Shown here piece after piece: positions 48,691-58,048 of a DNA stretch of 64,000 nt. Source of the DNA: an uncultured Treponema sp. (lineage in GTDB: Bacteria > Spirochaetota > Spirochaetia > Treponematales > Treponemataceae); assembly GCA_937877515.1 (NCBI GenBank), contig CALFIX010000034.1, forward strand, positions 1 to 64,000, in the 5' to 3' direction. A program made the position numbers and the translations under genes. Below the pieces are notes generated by a model, which ran no database searches, was not told the origin of the DNA, and was given only the letters and a program-made list of their open reading frames with translations. Positions within the stretch are counted from its first letter, which is position 1. Every line of letters starts with the position of its first letter.

Positions 48691-48750
48691 CCCCGCCGCC
48701 GCCGGTTTCAGTGCTGCCGCACCGCGTTCGCGCCGTCGGAGTCGGGCGTA
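48691..48750 (-). repeat. Dispersed GC-rich repeat family B, copy 2
   Basis: Minus strand begins TACGCCCGACT, then GGCGCGAACGCGGTGCGG, ACTGAAACCGG and a GCGGGG end, matching the layout of 20269-20332. Located between the rib promoter and the pseudogene. Confidence 0.6.
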
Positions 48751-48761
48751 GGTGATTTTTT

Positions 48762-49899
48762 TTACTCAACCACAGTCATAGTATCATCAGAAAGATTCCA
48801 GTGGATTTCTTTTTTTAGCGTTAAATCTCCTATGTCATAGAAAAGTACAATGAATGTTGTGTAATCATCACTTGGGTATGTTGTTACCCACGTGTTGCCA
48901 TTTAGCATAGAGGCTCTAAGTCCATGATAAACAGTAAATGGAATTAGAGAGTTTTCATTTCTTTCCCATATTCCATCATTGCCCTTTTCTAAATACGTCA
49001 AGCGATATCCTTTTCCCCCCTCTACATAGATTCTGTCATATTCACTTGAATAATAAATATTATCAACTTCTCGGTAGTCATCGGTTTCTTCTCCATACCA
49101 AATTTTACCAATTGAACCATCTGGGTAAAGAATTTTTATACCGATTGTGTTGTCACAAACAACATAAGTACCATCGTCTAAAACAAGAAATTTTTTTACA
49201 ACTACTAATTCTGCATCGACCGAATCATTTGCAGAAATTACAGAAAATTCTTTATTAAAAGAAAACTCATCGCCACTAAACGTGTATGTTCCAAAACCTC
49301 TTTCTGTTCTAGGTTCAAACTCATTTCCACTTCCGTAAATTTGATTATTTATATCTTCTAATTGTGGAGCAATTTGTTGTATTTATGCAAGATTTTCATA
49401 TTTATGGGTTGAAAGATTTATTAATGACACAGAACAACCTCTGTTGTATCTATTTCCATGCATAACAGCAAGTTTATTTATAGATGGCAAGAAATTCATA
49501 CGGTGAGCATTCCATTCCGTGAATGTTATAGTTTCATCTACCTTTCCAGTTTCAGTATTAAGAATTAAAACTTTATGAGCATTGCACGCCCCTAAAATCC
49601 ATAGTTTTCCATTGTATGGAGTTACTTGTGAGGCACCTATTTCGTGTTTTCCGTTTGTATAATAAATTCTAGAAACAATGTTCATGTTTTCTGCATCAAT
49701 GACAAAAGTGGATTCAACATCGGTATCAGAACTGTTATTTATAAAAAACTAAATTATCTGACAGTGTAAACCGACTGGTTATTTTATCAATTTTTGTATC
49801 TTCCTCATATTCACCAGAAAGCAGTGAATATAATAAATCACATGAAGAGAATAAAATTATCGTAATTATGCAAAATAGAATTTTATGTAAGACTTTCAA
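48762..49899 (-). pseudogene. Broken beta-propeller lipoprotein gene
   Basis: Starts at a TTG (49899) after AAGGAGAG, encoding a lipoprotein signal (ILFCIITIILFSSC). The frame breaks at an A6 run on the plus strand (49743-49748); removing one base joins NLVF to INNSSDTDVESTFVID. The second frame (GKLWILGACNAHKVLILNTETGKV, ADMHGN-like repeats) is stopped by an in-frame TAA at 49383-49385 and then continues to 48762 (YTFSGDEFSF, VLDDGTYVVCDNTIGIKILYPDG, VTTYPSDDYTTFIVLFYDIGDL). The repeating beta strands suggest a YncE/DUF5074-like propeller. One frameshift plus one nonsense makes it a likely pseudogene; the homopolymer slip alone could be reversible. Confidence 0.75.
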
Positions 49900-50014
49900 T
49901 GTTCTCTCCTTATGGTAAATATGGATATTTACTTCCAAAGCGGGCATATTCAACTGTATCATTGTCTATGACCATGTAAGCCATGCAACTTGCGAACAAT
50001 ATAAACCTAAAGTG

Positions 50015-50719
50015 TCAACACTCTTTATAGGCTGTATAAGATACCATCTGTTGGAGAACTTCTTCTGCAATTATTGCTCCTTGTGCATCTACTGCTTCTT
50101 GAACTATAGAAATAAGTTTTTCTATTTCTTCTTGTGTTAACTCTGAATCTGCACTTCGTGAAACTAAACTTACTGCTCTTGCGTCATCTTGCAAATAAGT
50201 TTCTATAGCGGAGGAAAGGCTTTCTAAATCTATTAGCTCTTCAAGTTTTTCTTCAATCACGTTCGATTGCAATTGCTCAGAAGTAGAAAGATTTTCTTTT
50301 ACAGCGTCATACAAAAGTTTATCGGCTTCAGAAATATTTAGCGTTGTAAGTTCAAAATCTAGGTTGTCAGAAGTGGAGGTTTCTGTCTCTTCAATATTTT
50401 CTGTACTGCAAGTTCTGCACGCTGTTTTAAAAGTGTTGTAAAAAGATTCTCTTGAAGCGTTTGAAACTTGAGCAGAACGAATGTTTTTTGAATCTACATT
50501 TATAGTTATTCCATTTTCATAAATTGCAGAACGTGAACAGGTATCTAATAAAACTTTTGAAGTGACAGAAGTTTTTACGTTTTCACCTTCTACAGAACTT
50601 ACGCTTTCTGAACCAGTATAGTTAACATCTACAATATTACATAAAGGTGTTGCTAAGTGACAGCTTACCAGTGGCATATATAAAATTACTATGCAAACCC
50701 CTTTTTTTAACTTTTTCAT
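50015..50719 (-). CDS. Lipoprotein of unknown function, probably truncated
   Basis: 234 residues. Signal peptide with lipobox PLVSC (Cys about 20) after an AGGAG ribosome site. The mature part is acidic and helical (LEELIDLESLSSAIETYLQDD, SADSELTQEEIEKLISIVQEA). After its TGA the same frame stays open for ~35 codons (ending DTVEYARFGSKYPYLP before TAA near 49911), which looks like coding sequence cut off by a recent nonsense mutation. It has the same general style as the island lipoprotein at 14926. It lies directly upstream of the broken propeller gene, probably once an operon. Confidence 0.6.
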   Translation of the reverse strand: MKKLKKGVCIVILYMPLVSCHLATPLCNIVDVNYTGSESVSSVEGENVKTSVTSKVLLDTCSRSAIYENGITINVDSKNIRSAQVSNASRESFYNTFKTACRTCSTENIEETETSTSDNLDFELTTLNISEADKLLYDAVKENLSTSEQLQSNVIEEKLEELIDLESLSSAIETYLQDDARAVSLVSRSADSELTQEEIEKLISIVQEAVDAQGAIIAEEVLQQMVSYTAYKEC

Positions 50720-50877
50720 ATTTCTCTCCTAGAAACTTTTAAACTTTCTTAAGTTTATTTTAAGAGATAGCTATTGAAATGTAAAGAGTTCTACATTTAT
50801 GTCACTGTAAAAAAACTACTTTCTTGACACCTCATTTTACACTATCCAAAGAAATGTAATTTCAAGAACTTCATATT

Positions 50878-51063
50878 ACGAAGACTACAGAAAGCTGAGT
50901 ATCTGCCGGAGCAGACTACCTTCTCTACTATTCAGACTCAAATTCTTTTACACTGGAAAATCTGGAGAAGGGCTATCTGTATCTTTTTCAGGTGTGTGCT
51001 TTAAATGAAAATTTTGAATGTAATTACGAAAACTAGTCTGGCATAGAAGCGTACTATTTTTAA
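50878..51063 (+). pseudogene. Fibronectin type III-like coding remnant
   Basis: One frame reads VSAGADYLLYYSDSNSF, TLENLEKGYLYLFQVCALN and ENFECNYEN, the Y-x-V-Y and L-x-x-L-x-x-G-x-x-Y-x-F-x-V strands of an FnIII domain. It is interrupted by TGA (50896-50898) and TAG (51034-51036) and has no start. Base composition is richer in G/C than its flanks. A fragment of a lost surface protein. Confidence 0.55.
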
Positions 51064-51237
51064 GACAAATTCGCATATTTATTCAGACTTAATATAAAAT
51101 TCTGCATATTCATACACTATACAAAAAATTCAAAACTTAAACAAAGCTTAAAATGTTATATAAAGTGTAAAAGTATTACATTTTTCACTTCAAACCCCAA
51201 ATGTAGCGGTATTTTATACAATATATTAAGAATTTAG

Positions 51238-51266
51238 TTGAATATTTCTATAGTTTTGATTATAGT
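51238..51266 (+). promoter_or_regulatory. pflB promoter
   Basis: TTGAAT (51238-51243), 17-bp spacer, TATAGT (51261-51266), about 80 nt before the ATG; AAAGAGG serves as ribosome-binding site. Confidence 0.7.
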
Positions 51267-51275
51267 AGTAACGGT

Positions 51276-51292
51276 GCTAGTTTAAAACTAGC
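51276..51292. promoter_or_regulatory. Palindrome in the pflB leader
   Basis: GCTAGTTT-A-AAACTAGC, a perfect 8-bp inverted repeat about 5-20 bp after the predicted transcription start. Position suits a repressor operator; the binding protein is unknown. Confidence 0.5.
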
Positions 51293-51345
51293 AATTTGGA
51301 CATTCATTTTTTGGTTTTTAAACTACTATACAAAGAGGTTTTACA

Positions 51346-53691
51346 ATGAGTTTAAGAGAAGAATGGAACGGCTTTAAGACAGGCCGTCTTTGGCAGGACG
51401 AAGTAAACGTCCGTGAATTCATTCAGCTGAACTACACGCCTTATGACGGAGATTCAAGCTTCCTTGCTGGACCTACACAGGCAACCAACAAACTTTTTGA
51501 CGAGCTCCAGAAGCTCCAGAAGGCAGAACACGAAAAGAAGTCTACAGGTTTAGACGGAAAGGAAAGAAGTGGTGTTCTTGACCTGGACACAGAAATTGTT
51601 ACAGGTCTTACTTCTCATCCAGCAGGATATATTTGCCCGGAAGGAAAAGACTTGGAGCAGGTAGTCGGACTTCAGACAGACAAGCCTCTTAAGAGAGCAT
51701 TTATGCCTTTTGGTGGAATCCGCATGGCAGAGCAGTCTTGCGAAATGTACGGATACAAGCCAAATGCAGATCTTCACAAAATCTTTACTGAATACCACAA
51801 AACTCACTCAGATGCAGTTTTCCAGGTATACAGCCCGGAAATCCGCAAAGCCCGCTCAGCACACATTTTAACAGGTTTGCCTGACACTTACGGTCGCGGA
51901 CGTATCGTTGGTGACTACCGCCGTGTTGCCCTTTACGGTATTGACTTCCTTATTAAGTCTAAGGAAAAGGATTTTGCAAACATTGGCGACGGAACAATGA
52001 CAGATGATGTTATCCGCCTCCGCGAAGAAGTTGCAGAACAGATTAAAGCATTAAAGCAGATGAAAGAAATGGCTGCTCTTTACGGTTTTGATATTTCTAA
52101 ACCTGCAAAGACTGCAAAAGAAGCATTCCAGTGGCTTTACTTCGGTTATCTTGCTGCCATTAAGACACAGAACGGTGCAGCTATGTCTGTCGGACGCATT
52201 GCAACATTCTTAGACATTTACATTGAACGCGACCTTAAGAACGGCGTTCTTACAGAAGAAAAGGCACAGGAGCTTGTTGACCACATGGTTATGAAGTTCC
52301 GCATGGTACGCTTTGCCCGTATCGAAAGCTACAACCAGCTCTTCTCCGGTGACCCTATCTGGGCAACTCTTGAGGTAGCAGGTTTAGGACAGGACGGACG
52401 CTCTATGGTAACAAAGAACGACTTCCGCTTCCTCCACACTCTTGAAAACATGGGACCTAGCCCTGAGCCAAATATTACAGTTCTTTACTCAAAGAGACTT
52501 CCAAAGAACTTCCGCAACTATGCTGCAAAGATTTCTATCGATACATCTTCAATTCAGTACGAAAACGATGATGTTATGCGCCCGGTTTGGGGTGATGACT
52601 ACTCTATCTGCTGTTGTGTTTCTGCAACTCAGACAGGTAAAGAAATGCAGTTCTTTGGTGCTCGTGCTAACCTTGCAAAGGCTCTTCTTTACGCCATCAA
52701 CGGTGGTAAGGATGAAGAAGCAGGCTTAACTCCTGGTGTTCAGGTAGGACCAGAAATGGCACCAATTACTTCTGAATACCTTGACTACGACGAAGTTATG
52801 CACAAGTACGACATTATGCTTGACTGGCTTGCAGGTCTTTATGTAAACACATTGAATGCAATCCACTACATGCACGATAAGTACTACTACGAAGCTGCAG
52901 AAATGGCTCTTATTGATACAAACGTACGCCGCACATTTGCAACTGGTATTGCAGGCTTCAGCCACGTTGTAGACTCACTTAGCGCAATTAAATACGCAAA
53001 GGTAAAGGTTCTCCGCCGCGACATTGAAATTCACGACAAAAAGGACAAGACAAAGGTTATCGGTGTTGCTCCAAACATGGCTTACGACTTTGAAGTTACT
53101 GGCGACTTTCCACGCTACGGACAGGATGATGACCGTGCAGACGAAATTGCAAAGTGGCTCTTAAAGACATTCATCGGTAAGATTAAGAAGCACCACACAT
53201 ACCGCAATGCAGAGCCAACAACATCTATCCTTACAATTACTTCTAACGTTGTATATGGTAAGGCAACAGGTGCTCTTCCAAACGGAAGAAAAGCTCACGA
53301 GCCATTCAGCCCTGGAGCAAACCCATCTTACGGTGCAGAAACAAAGGGTCTTGTAAAGAGCCTTAACTCTGTTGCAAAAGTACCTTACGAGTATTCTCTT
53401 GACGGTATTTCTAACACACAGACAATCAACCCTGATGCACTCGGACACACAGAAGAAGAGCGCGTAGAAAACCTTGTAAACGTAATGGACGGATACTTTG
53501 CAAAGGGTGCACACCACCTTAACGTAAACGTATTCGGAGTAGAAAAGCTTAAGGACTGCCAGGCTCACCCAGAAAAGCCTGAATATGCAAACTTTACAGT
53601 TCGTGTTTCTGGTTACGCAGTTCGCTTCATTAACCTTACAAAGGAACAGCAGGACGACGTTATCGCTCGTACTTGCCATGGTACACTGTAA
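51346..53691 (+). CDS. pflB: Pyruvate formate-lyase
   Basis: 781 residues, full length. Active-site cysteines lie in DDYSICCCVSATQTGKEM and the glycyl-radical loop is VRVSGYAVRF with Gly at about 756. Cleaves pyruvate with CoA to acetyl-CoA and formate in anaerobic fermentation. Activated by PflA encoded 1.5 kb downstream. Codon use is more biased (CGC, GGT, AAC) than neighbours, as expected of an abundant protein. Own promoter and terminator. Confidence 0.98.
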   Translation: MSLREEWNGFKTGRLWQDEVNVREFIQLNYTPYDGDSSFLAGPTQATNKLFDELQKLQKAEHEKKSTGLDGKERSGVLDLDTEIVTGLTSHPAGYICPEGKDLEQVVGLQTDKPLKRAFMPFGGIRMAEQSCEMYGYKPNADLHKIFTEYHKTHSDAVFQVYSPEIRKARSAHILTGLPDTYGRGRIVGDYRRVALYGIDFLIKSKEKDFANIGDGTMTDDVIRLREEVAEQIKALKQMKEMAALYGFDISKPAKTAKEAFQWLYFGYLAAIKTQNGAAMSVGRIATFLDIYIERDLKNGVLTEEKAQELVDHMVMKFRMVRFARIESYNQLFSGDPIWATLEVAGLGQDGRSMVTKNDFRFLHTLENMGPSPEPNITVLYSKRLPKNFRNYAAKISIDTSSIQYENDDVMRPVWGDDYSICCCVSATQTGKEMQFFGARANLAKALLYAINGGKDEEAGLTPGVQVGPEMAPITSEYLDYDEVMHKYDIMLDWLAGLYVNTLNAIHYMHDKYYYEAAEMALIDTNVRRTFATGIAGFSHVVDSLSAIKYAKVKVLRRDIEIHDKKDKTKVIGVAPNMAYDFEVTGDFPRYGQDDDRADEIAKWLLKTFIGKIKKHHTYRNAEPTTSILTITSNVVYGKATGALPNGRKAHEPFSPGANPSYGAETKGLVKSLNSVAKVPYEYSLDGISNTQTINPDALGHTEEERVENLVNVMDGYFAKGAHHLNVNVFGVEKLKDCQAHPEKPEYANFTVRVSGYAVRFINLTKEQQDDVIARTCHGTL

Positions 53692-53721
53692 GTTTAGAAA
53701 AGTGCTTTAACGCATAAACTT

Positions 53722-53754
53722 CCCCTCTGGCAAGCACTGGAGGGGATTTTTTTT
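53722..53754 (+). terminator. pflB terminator
   Basis: CCCCTC (53722-53727) pairs with GAGGGG (53740-53745), followed by eight T. Confidence 0.9.
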
Positions 53755-53794
53755 ACTCGACAATAATTTAAAGTTTCTGTAAAATCCTTTTTCT

Positions 53795-55159
53795 ATGAGA
53801 GCTAACGCACAAAGTAAACTATTCTCTGACAGCGTATTTACAAAAAAACTTTTACGCATTTCGCTTCCCATTGCATTGCAGTCGTTAATGCTTTCGCTGG
53901 TTGCCGCCGCAGATGCATTTATGCTTGGACGCATTGAGCAGAACTCAATGAGTGCTGTTTCCCTGGCAACTCAGATTCAGTTTATACAGAATATGATTGT
54001 AGGCGCGGCTGTAACCACAACTTCTGTCCTCGGGGCACAGTACTGGGGGAAAGAAGACAAAAAGACGTTAAACTATATTTTTGCACTGGCACTAAAGCTT
54101 TCAGGTTTTATTAGCCTTTTATTCTTTATTGCCTGTGAGGCGTTTCCTAAAGTCTTAATGCTGATTTTTACAAACGAGGACGCTTTAATAGAAATCGGAA
54201 TTAAATACTTAAAAATTGCAGGCTGGTCTTATCTTTTAACAGGCATCTCTCAAATTTATCTTGTGGTGATGAAGATTACGGATCACTCAGGAATGACAGC
54301 GTTAATTAGCAGCTGTACGGTTTTACTGAACATAGTGTTAAATGCACTTTTTATATTTGGTCTTCTAGGACTTCCCAAAATGGAAGCAGAAGGGGCGGCA
54401 CTTGCAACTTTAATAAGCCGAATAATAGAGCTTTTGTGGTGCGTTTTAATTTCGTTAAAAAAGAATTTTTTATCTCCAAAAATAAAATCTTTTTTTGAAA
54501 GGAACATGGCTGTCTTAAAAGATTTTTTTAAATGCATGGCACCCTTGCTTGGAGCATTTATTTTTTGGGGAGTTGGCTTTACTTCCTACTCTGCATTCAT
54601 GGGACACATGGGGCAGGATGCAGCGGCAGCAAATTCTGTTTCCAGTGTCATAAGAGATTTAGTGTGTTGCCTTTGTAACGGACTTGCAACAGGTGCCGGG
54701 ATTGTTGTGGGTAACGAGCTGGGAGCGGGCAACTTGGAAAAGGGTAAACTTTACGGAGAAAAAATTTTAGTTTTGGCATTTATCGCAGGATTTATTTCCA
54801 TGCTTTTAATGCTTTCTGTAACTCCTTTCATTAAAAACTTTGTTCAATTAACTAAAAAGGCAGAAAAACTTCTTAACGGCATGATGCTCATAATGGCTTT
54901 TTATATGATAGGCCGGGCAGTAAACACAATTTTAATAAACGGAATTTTTGACTGCGGAGGAGACACTCTCTTTGACATGTACTCTCTTGCAGTTTGCATG
55001 TGGTGCGTTGCAGTTCCTCTTGCAGCTTTGGGAACATTTTTATTCCACTGGCATCCGCTTGTAGTTTACGCATGCACCTGCCTTGACGAAGTAGGAAAGA
55101 TTCCCTGGGTATTGCTCCACTTTAAAAAGTACAGGTGGGTTAAGGATTTAACGAGGTAG
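53795..55159 (+). CDS. MATE-family multidrug/cation exporter
   Basis: 454 residues, twelve helices in two bundles. LRISLPIALQSLMLSLVAAADAFMLG is the MATE N-terminal motif, VTTTSVLGAQYWG and the second-half equivalent CNGLATGAGIVVGNELGAG the repeated cores. Exchanges cationic drugs or metabolites for Na+ or H+. Lies between pflB and pflA, with pflA starting about 75 bp later. Its physiological substrate is unknown. Confidence 0.9.
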   Translation: MRANAQSKLFSDSVFTKKLLRISLPIALQSLMLSLVAAADAFMLGRIEQNSMSAVSLATQIQFIQNMIVGAAVTTTSVLGAQYWGKEDKKTLNYIFALALKLSGFISLLFFIACEAFPKVLMLIFTNEDALIEIGIKYLKIAGWSYLLTGISQIYLVVMKITDHSGMTALISSCTVLLNIVLNALFIFGLLGLPKMEAEGAALATLISRIIELLWCVLISLKKNFLSPKIKSFFERNMAVLKDFFKCMAPLLGAFIFWGVGFTSYSAFMGHMGQDAAAANSVSSVIRDLVCCLCNGLATGAGIVVGNELGAGNLEKGKLYGEKILVLAFIAGFISMLLMLSVTPFIKNFVQLTKKAEKLLNGMMLIMAFYMIGRAVNTILINGIFDCGGDTLFDMYSLAVCMWCVAVPLAALGTFLFHWHPLVVYACTCLDEVGKIPWVLLHFKKYRWVKDLTR

Positions 55160-55235
55160 CTACAGTACATTCTCCGCTTCATTGTGTTTTTTCATCCAAA
55201 TATGCTATAATCGCCCTGTTTGTAAGGGGAATAAA

Positions 55236-55985
55236 ATGACACAAGGTTACATTCACTCAATAGAAAGTTTTGGTAGTGTAGACGGGCCGGGACTTCGCTA
55301 TATAATTTTTCTTTCCGGCTGCCCTCTTCGCTGCGCATTCTGCCACAATCCAGACACATGGGATATGACTAAAGGTGAAAAAAGAGAGCCTAAAGAGCTT
55401 ATAGAAGAATCTCTAAGCTGCCAAAGCTATTGGGGCGAAAAGGGCGGCATTACCGTTAGCGGCGGAGAGCCTTTAATGCAATTGGACTTTCTGCTTGAAC
55501 TTTTTACGGAAGCAAAAAAATATGGAATAAACACTTGCATAGACACAAGCGGAGCTCCTTTTACAAACAAAGGTGAATGGTTTATAAAATTTGAAAAACT
55601 AATGACGCTAACCGACACCCTTTTAATGGACATTAAGCACATAGACTTAGAAGAGCACGTAAAACTTACAGGGCGACCAAACGAAAACATTATAGACATG
55701 TTCCATTATTTAGACGAGATTAATAAGCCTATTTGGATTCGTCACGTTTTAGTTCCTGGCTATAGCGATAATGATGAATACTTAACACTCACTCGCGATT
55801 TTATACGCACACTTCATAATGTAAAGAGAGTTGAAGTTTTACCGTACCACACTCTTGGCGTTCATAAGTATAAGGATTTAGGTCTTGACTACAAGCTAGA
55901 AGGAGTTGAAAGCCCAAGTTCAGAACGCATTTTAAATGCTAAGCAGATTTTGGAATGCGACAAATACACAGGCTGGAAAGAGTAA
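55236..55985 (+). CDS. pflA: Pyruvate formate-lyase activating enzyme
   Basis: 249 residues from the ATG at 55236, preceded by AAGGGGA; the longer in-frame start at 55182 adds non-conserved residues. Radical SAM cluster CPLRCAFC (C-x3-C-x2-C, about 30-37), then VSGGEPLMQ. Uses S-adenosylmethionine and a [4Fe-4S] cluster to install the glycyl radical on PflB. Separated from pflB by the MATE gene. Confidence 0.96.
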   Translation: MTQGYIHSIESFGSVDGPGLRYIIFLSGCPLRCAFCHNPDTWDMTKGEKREPKELIEESLSCQSYWGEKGGITVSGGEPLMQLDFLLELFTEAKKYGINTCIDTSGAPFTNKGEWFIKFEKLMTLTDTLLMDIKHIDLEEHVKLTGRPNENIIDMFHYLDEINKPIWIRHVLVPGYSDNDEYLTLTRDFIRTLHNVKRVEVLPYHTLGVHKYKDLGLDYKLEGVESPSSERILNAKQILECDKYTGWKE

Positions 55986-56151
55986 TTTTGTTTGGCTTAT
56001 AAATTTTAGAGTAAAAATTTAATTTTTGTACAAAATAACAAATATTTTATAACTATTGACTTTTACAAAAACTTTCTCTAAAGTACTTCTTGCAAGTGAG
56101 CCAAAAGTAACTAAAAAACTTTTGAGCTTGTCTTTGCAAAGGAGTATATTT

Positions 56152-57150
56152 ATGAAAAAGGTTTTAGCTATTGCTGCAGCAGCATTGCTTGCTTTAGGAG
56201 CATTTGCTCAGGAAGTCTCTTTTGAGAACGATCTCTTTACAGACACAGTAAAGATTAAAAATGATGGTGTTTCATTCCCAGGAATTGGAGATGAAGTTAT
56301 TGTAGACTTTACATCTGACCGTGTTGACTTTGGTGTAGATGCAACAAGTGCATACTTTCTCAGCCAGTCTACATTCTCTTTAGTAGATTGGGACTTTGAC
56401 TGGTACGTAGAATTCCGCCCGGTTCAGATGCTTACACTTGGTTTCCACGACCCGGTATTTACAACAGGTTCTTACCTTCCTGTAGAAGATGACAATATTG
56501 CAACTGGTAACTTTGCAACAGAAAATGGTTTCGCACTTATCGTACGCCCAGTTAATGGTCTTCGCATTGGTACAGGTCTTGACTTTGGTTACGACCTTGC
56601 AGGCGACAACAAGCAGAACCCAGACATCAGCTTTGGTTTTGACTATATGGTTTCTAGCAACGACAGCGATCTTGTAGCATTTGGTGCATCTGTTCGTGAC
56701 GTAGCAAATGACAGCCGCTCAGCTGGTGCTTATGTTTCTTTCGTAGGTCTTGAAGGTGCAGAAATTAACTTAGGTTACACTTGGAATGATGCAGACGGTA
56801 TGGAAGATGTTGCAGGAACAAACCTTGTTAGCTTAGGTGCAACATACGCAGAAGGTGCATTCTCTTGCAAGTTTGACTTTGTAACAGACTTCGCAGGTTC
56901 TGGATACGATATGTATGCAGGTTTACTTGCAGGATATAAGTTTGCAGACAACTTTGGTGCAGATTTTAGATTCCGTGCCTGGGCAGATTTTAATAATGAA
57001 ACAAGTACAACAATTGACTTCCGCCCAAGAGCAAAATTCTTCATTGGCGAAGAACAAGGTCTTTACATTGCAACAAATGTTGCTTTAACATTTGCAGATT
57101 CACTTGCTTACACAGTAAAATTCCCAATCGTTTACTGGATTGCTTTCTAA
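56152..57150 (+). CDS. Outer-membrane beta-barrel protein (porin-like)
   Basis: 332 residues from the ATG at 56152, preceded by AAAGGAG; the in-frame ATG at 56056 overlaps the promoter. Signal peptide KKVLAIAAAALLALGAFAQ. The mature part alternates beta strands (VDWDFDWYVEFRPVQMLTLG, SFGFDYMVSS, EINLGYTWND, RPRAKFFIGEEQGLYIATNVAL) and ends in WIAF, a barrel C-terminus. GC-optimised codons suggest strong expression. Promoter TTGACT-17-TAAAGT lies near 56054-56083. Probably a major surface barrel; exact family uncertain. Confidence 0.8.
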   Translation: MKKVLAIAAAALLALGAFAQEVSFENDLFTDTVKIKNDGVSFPGIGDEVIVDFTSDRVDFGVDATSAYFLSQSTFSLVDWDFDWYVEFRPVQMLTLGFHDPVFTTGSYLPVEDDNIATGNFATENGFALIVRPVNGLRIGTGLDFGYDLAGDNKQNPDISFGFDYMVSSNDSDLVAFGASVRDVANDSRSAGAYVSFVGLEGAEINLGYTWNDADGMEDVAGTNLVSLGATYAEGAFSCKFDFVTDFAGSGYDMYAGLLAGYKFADNFGADFRFRAWADFNNETSTTIDFRPRAKFFIGEEQGLYIATNVALTFADSLAYTVKFPIVYWIAF

Positions 57151-57169
57151 TTTAATTTAGAATAAAAAA

Positions 57170-57231
57170 ACACCCCGCCGGCATGGAATGAAGTGAGCTT
57201 CATATTTCCAAAGCTGGCGGGGTATTTTTAT
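57170..57231 (+). terminator. Terminator after the outer-membrane gene
   Basis: ACCCCGCCGGC pairs with GCTGGCGGGGT (one mismatch) around a second hairpin TGAAG/CTTCA, followed by ATTTTTA. A two-tier, unusually GC-rich terminator. Confidence 0.85.
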
Positions 57232-57287
57232 ATACGGTAAATTTTCTAATTCTAGTGAAAAAAAAATAAAAAAATTTTTAAAACCTA

Positions 57288-57316
57288 TTGACCTTTTTTT
57301 ATAGTTAGCATATAGT
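57288..57316 (+). promoter_or_regulatory. Promoter of the DUF3793/flavodoxin operon
   Basis: TTGACC (57288-57293), 17-bp spacer, TATAGT (57311-57316). AGTTAGCAT in the spacer region and the palindrome at 57325 repeat AGTTAGC, giving candidate regulator sites around the start. Confidence 0.7.
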
Positions 57317-57324
57317 AACTTTAT

Positions 57325-57344
57325 AAGTTAGCAATAACTAACTT
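57325..57344. promoter_or_regulatory. Palindrome at the start of the flavodoxin operon leader
   Basis: AAGTTAG-CAATAA-CTAACTT, 7-bp arms, spanning about +2 to +21 of the predicted transcript. Candidate operator for a metalloregulator; identity not readable. Confidence 0.55.
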
Positions 57345-57359
57345 GTCTTAAATTCGAAA

Positions 57360-57434
57360 AAGAGCGGAGTTGTGCAGGTATTCTCCTTACACAGCCACAA
57401 AGAAAAACAACACAGCTCCGCTTTTCCTTTTTTT
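57360..57434 (+). terminator. Attenuator-like hairpin in the leader of the DUF3793 gene
   Basis: AGCGGAG (57363-57369) pairs with CTCCGCT (57416-57422), extended by TGTG/CACA, followed by TTTTCC and T7. It lies between promoter and gene, so it must be bypassed for expression. The leader matches no riboswitch I know. Confidence 0.65.
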
Positions 57435-57445
57435 GAGGGAAGGTT

Positions 57446-58048
57446 ATGACTCTTGAACAAACTGTTTTACAATGTGCTTCCCCTGCACTTTGCGGAATAA
57501 AAAGTGCCTGTCTATTTTCTCTTTCAAAAAAAAATCCACAAAAAGAAATCTCTCAAATACATAAATGGAACAGAGAACTTTCTAGTTGCGGAAAAACATT
57601 TGTAATAATTCCAAGAAAAGAAAAGCCTGTTTTAGTTTTTATTTATGATAAAGCTCTTATAGAACTAACATTAAATTCAAAAGATGCCCTCTCATACCTT
57701 AAAGAAAAAAATTATCCTGTAACAAAAGGAAGTAAAGCTTTAATTGCAGAACTCATAAAACGCCTTTATGCTTCTAATTCAGAAGACTTTCCTCACGAGA
57801 TTGGACTTTTTTTAGGTTACCCCTTAAAAGATGTAATAGCATTTGAAAAAGACAATGGTAAAGAAAGCAAATACACAGGAGCATGGCAAGTATACGGAAA
57901 CGTTCAAGAAGCATGCCAAACTATGCAGCTTTACAAAGAATGTAGAGATTCCTGCTTTAAGCTTTTAGAAAAAGGAATGAACATTACAAACATCACACTA
58001 AACTGGTTAACATTAAAAAATAAAATGCTAGATAAGGAGGCATGTTAA
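57446..58048 (+). CDS. DUF3793 family protein
   Basis: 200 residues. HEIGLFLGYPLKDVIAFE and TGAWQVYGNVQEACQTMQLYKECRDSC are the recognisable DUF3793 blocks with conserved cysteines. Function unknown; homologues in anaerobes often neighbour flavodoxin or iron genes, and here the flavodoxin gene begins at the next base after the stop. GAGGGAAGG precedes the ATG. It may act in iron- or flavin-linked metabolism. Confidence 0.8.
   Translation: MTLEQTVLQCASPALCGIKSACLFSLSKKNPQKEISQIHKWNRELSSCGKTFVIIPRKEKPVLVFIYDKALIELTLNSKDALSYLKEKNYPVTKGSKALIAELIKRLYASNSEDFPHEIGLFLGYPLKDVIAFEKDNGKESKYTGAWQVYGNVQEACQTMQLYKECRDSCFKLLEKGMNITNITLNWLTLKNKMLDKEAC

Larger units (their letters stand above)
50720..51345. 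other. Gap upstream of pflB
   Basis: 626 bp. It contains a fibronectin-III-like coding remnant at 50878-51063, AT-rich DNA with no clear feature from 51064 to about 51230, and the pflB promoter plus palindrome at 51238-51292. Confidence 0.6.

Noticed and set aside
52442..53679. Plus and minus ORFs within pflB
   Set aside because: Frame shadows of a highly biased, clearly coding pflB.
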